DNA of 30,620 nt. It comes from CAZVIK01 sp964627045. Its GTDB lineage: Bacteria; Acidobacteriota; Terriglobia; Bryobacterales; Bryobacteraceae. The stretch covers positions 1 to 30,620 of the forward strand of contig CAZVIK010000027.1 in assembly GCA_964627045.1 (NCBI GenBank), read 5' to 3'. The position numbers were made by a program, and so were the translations under genes. Below the pieces are notes generated by a model, which was not told where the DNA came from, made no database searches, and worked only from the letters and a program-made list of their open reading frames with translations. Shown here one piece after another: positions 30,252 through 30,620 of the stretch; the first letter of the stretch is position 1; every line of letters starts with the position of its first letter.

Positions 30252-30620
30252 GGCTCTACGCCAAAAACGGGGGAGACCCCGATCCCAAGACAATTTAACC
30301 ACATAGGACTTTGACTCGCAGTCGATAGTTCTGGAAGTTGCGGAAGCCGTAGGCTTGGCGGTTGATGAGCTCCATTTTGTTGTGAAAGCCTTCGGTGATT
30401 CCGTTGTTGCGGGTGAAGCGCCACATGGTGGCGATCTCGGCAGACCAGGAGTGCAAGGTTTCGCCGAGGGAGACCAACGGCGCCAAGCCGGCCTGGCGCC
30501 GTTGGTAGATGGCTCGGAGCAGGCGGGGCGCCAACTGCTCGCACTGTTTGCGGGTGCGATGCTTTTTCAGCAGCAGGTAGCAGAGGCGCTGCTTGAAGCG
30601 GTAGATCCGCTCCAGAGCGG
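30252..30620 (-). mobile_element. ISL3-family insertion sequence, truncated by the window edge
   Basis: The transposase at 30295 is of the ISL3 type. Its end lies 43 nt inside a sequence beginning GGCTCTACGCC (30252 onward), similar to ISL3-family terminal repeats that start GGCTCTTC or alike. The family makes 8-bp target duplications; the other end is outside the window, so neither the duplication nor the other repeat can be checked. The exact end could be a few bases off. Confidence 0.65.
30295..30620 (-). CDS. ISL3-family transposase, C-terminal part
   Basis: The last 107 residues of a DDE transposase of the IS204/IS1001/IS1165 (ISL3) family, open to the right edge of the window. The C-terminal signature is clear: NNGITEGFHNKMELINRQAY, then GFRNFQNYRLRVKVLCG. 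The glutamate in ITEGFHNK is the last residue of the catalytic DDE triad in this family. The preceding stretch (LERIYRFKQRLCYLLLKKHR) is the usual helical linker region. N-terminal zinc-finger and helix-turn-helix parts are missing only because the window ends. Nothing suggests inactivation of the visible part. Confidence 0.88.
   Translation of the reverse strand, partial: ALERIYRFKQRLCYLLLKKHRTRKQCEQLAPRLLRAIYQRRQAGLAPLVSLGETLHSWSAEIATMWRFTRNNGITEGFHNKMELINRQAYGFRNFQNYRLRVKVLCG

Noticed and set aside
30247..30267. TTTTTGGC-N5-GCCAAAAA as a tRNA terminator
   Set aside because: The T-run lies before the stem and the A-run after it, the reverse of an intrinsic terminator. The repeat is better explained by the IS end and its flank.

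Overview
The window is GC-rich bacterial DNA that most resembles Acidobacteriota of the Bryobacterales/Solibacter type. This is inference from the gene repertoire: a Gfo/Idh/MocA oxidoreductase, a GH29 fucosidase, a PEP-CTERM protein, paired MacB-type permeases, a FecR-like secreted protein, exported methyltransferases and many two-component genes. No rRNA is present to fix the taxonomy. The first 49 bases are not genomic: they contain an Illumina adapter/read-primer sequence. The window is therefore probably a whole contig, cut inside a gene at the left and inside an insertion sequence at the right.

Layout. 51-4483 (+): 5'-truncated oxidoreductase, then amtB-glnK (ammonium uptake and its PII regulator) and a secreted alpha-L-fucosidase. 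4512-6462: mntP (-), a small cupin (+) and a PEP-CTERM surface protein (-). 6757-13097 (-): a MarR-controlled efflux cluster read as marR, membrane-fusion protein, two MacB-like permeases, tolC. The tolC carries an in-frame stop and a frameshift, and no ATPase gene is present. 13177-13752 (-): flavoprotein with a four-cysteine cluster. 13846-16719 (+): hemB and a transketolase split into two subunits. 16775-18745 (+): a 102-residue histidine-kinase dimerization fragment without an ATPase domain, a NarL-type response regulator, and a protein resembling the C-terminal half of phenylacetate-CoA ligase. 18763-21460 (-): the ybeZ(phoH)-ybeY-era housekeeping operon with a BON-domain gene attached. 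21655-24684: a membrane-anchored TPR/carbohydrate-binding-like protein (-), a FecR-like protein (+) and a secreted lysozyme-like protein (+). 24712-28299 (-): small membrane protein, NtrC-type activator and CHASE2 sensor kinase. 28446-30090: exported methyltransferase (+), small basic protein (+), cytosolic methyltransferase (-). 30153-30228: tRNA-Ala(CGC), followed 23 bp later by the end of an ISL3-family insertion sequence that runs off the window.

Points of most interest: the double lesion in tolC within an ATPase-less export operon; the ATPase-less kinase fragment paired with a response regulator; a recurring arrangement in which a -10 box lies 7-8 nt before a start codon with no Shine-Dalgarno (marR, hemB, the CHASE2 kinase, the cytosolic methyltransferase), suggesting leaderless transcripts; and a perfect inverted repeat overlapping the marR -35 box. 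No CRISPR array, phage module or clearly novel defence system is visible. Most of the window is ordinary chromosomal sequence.
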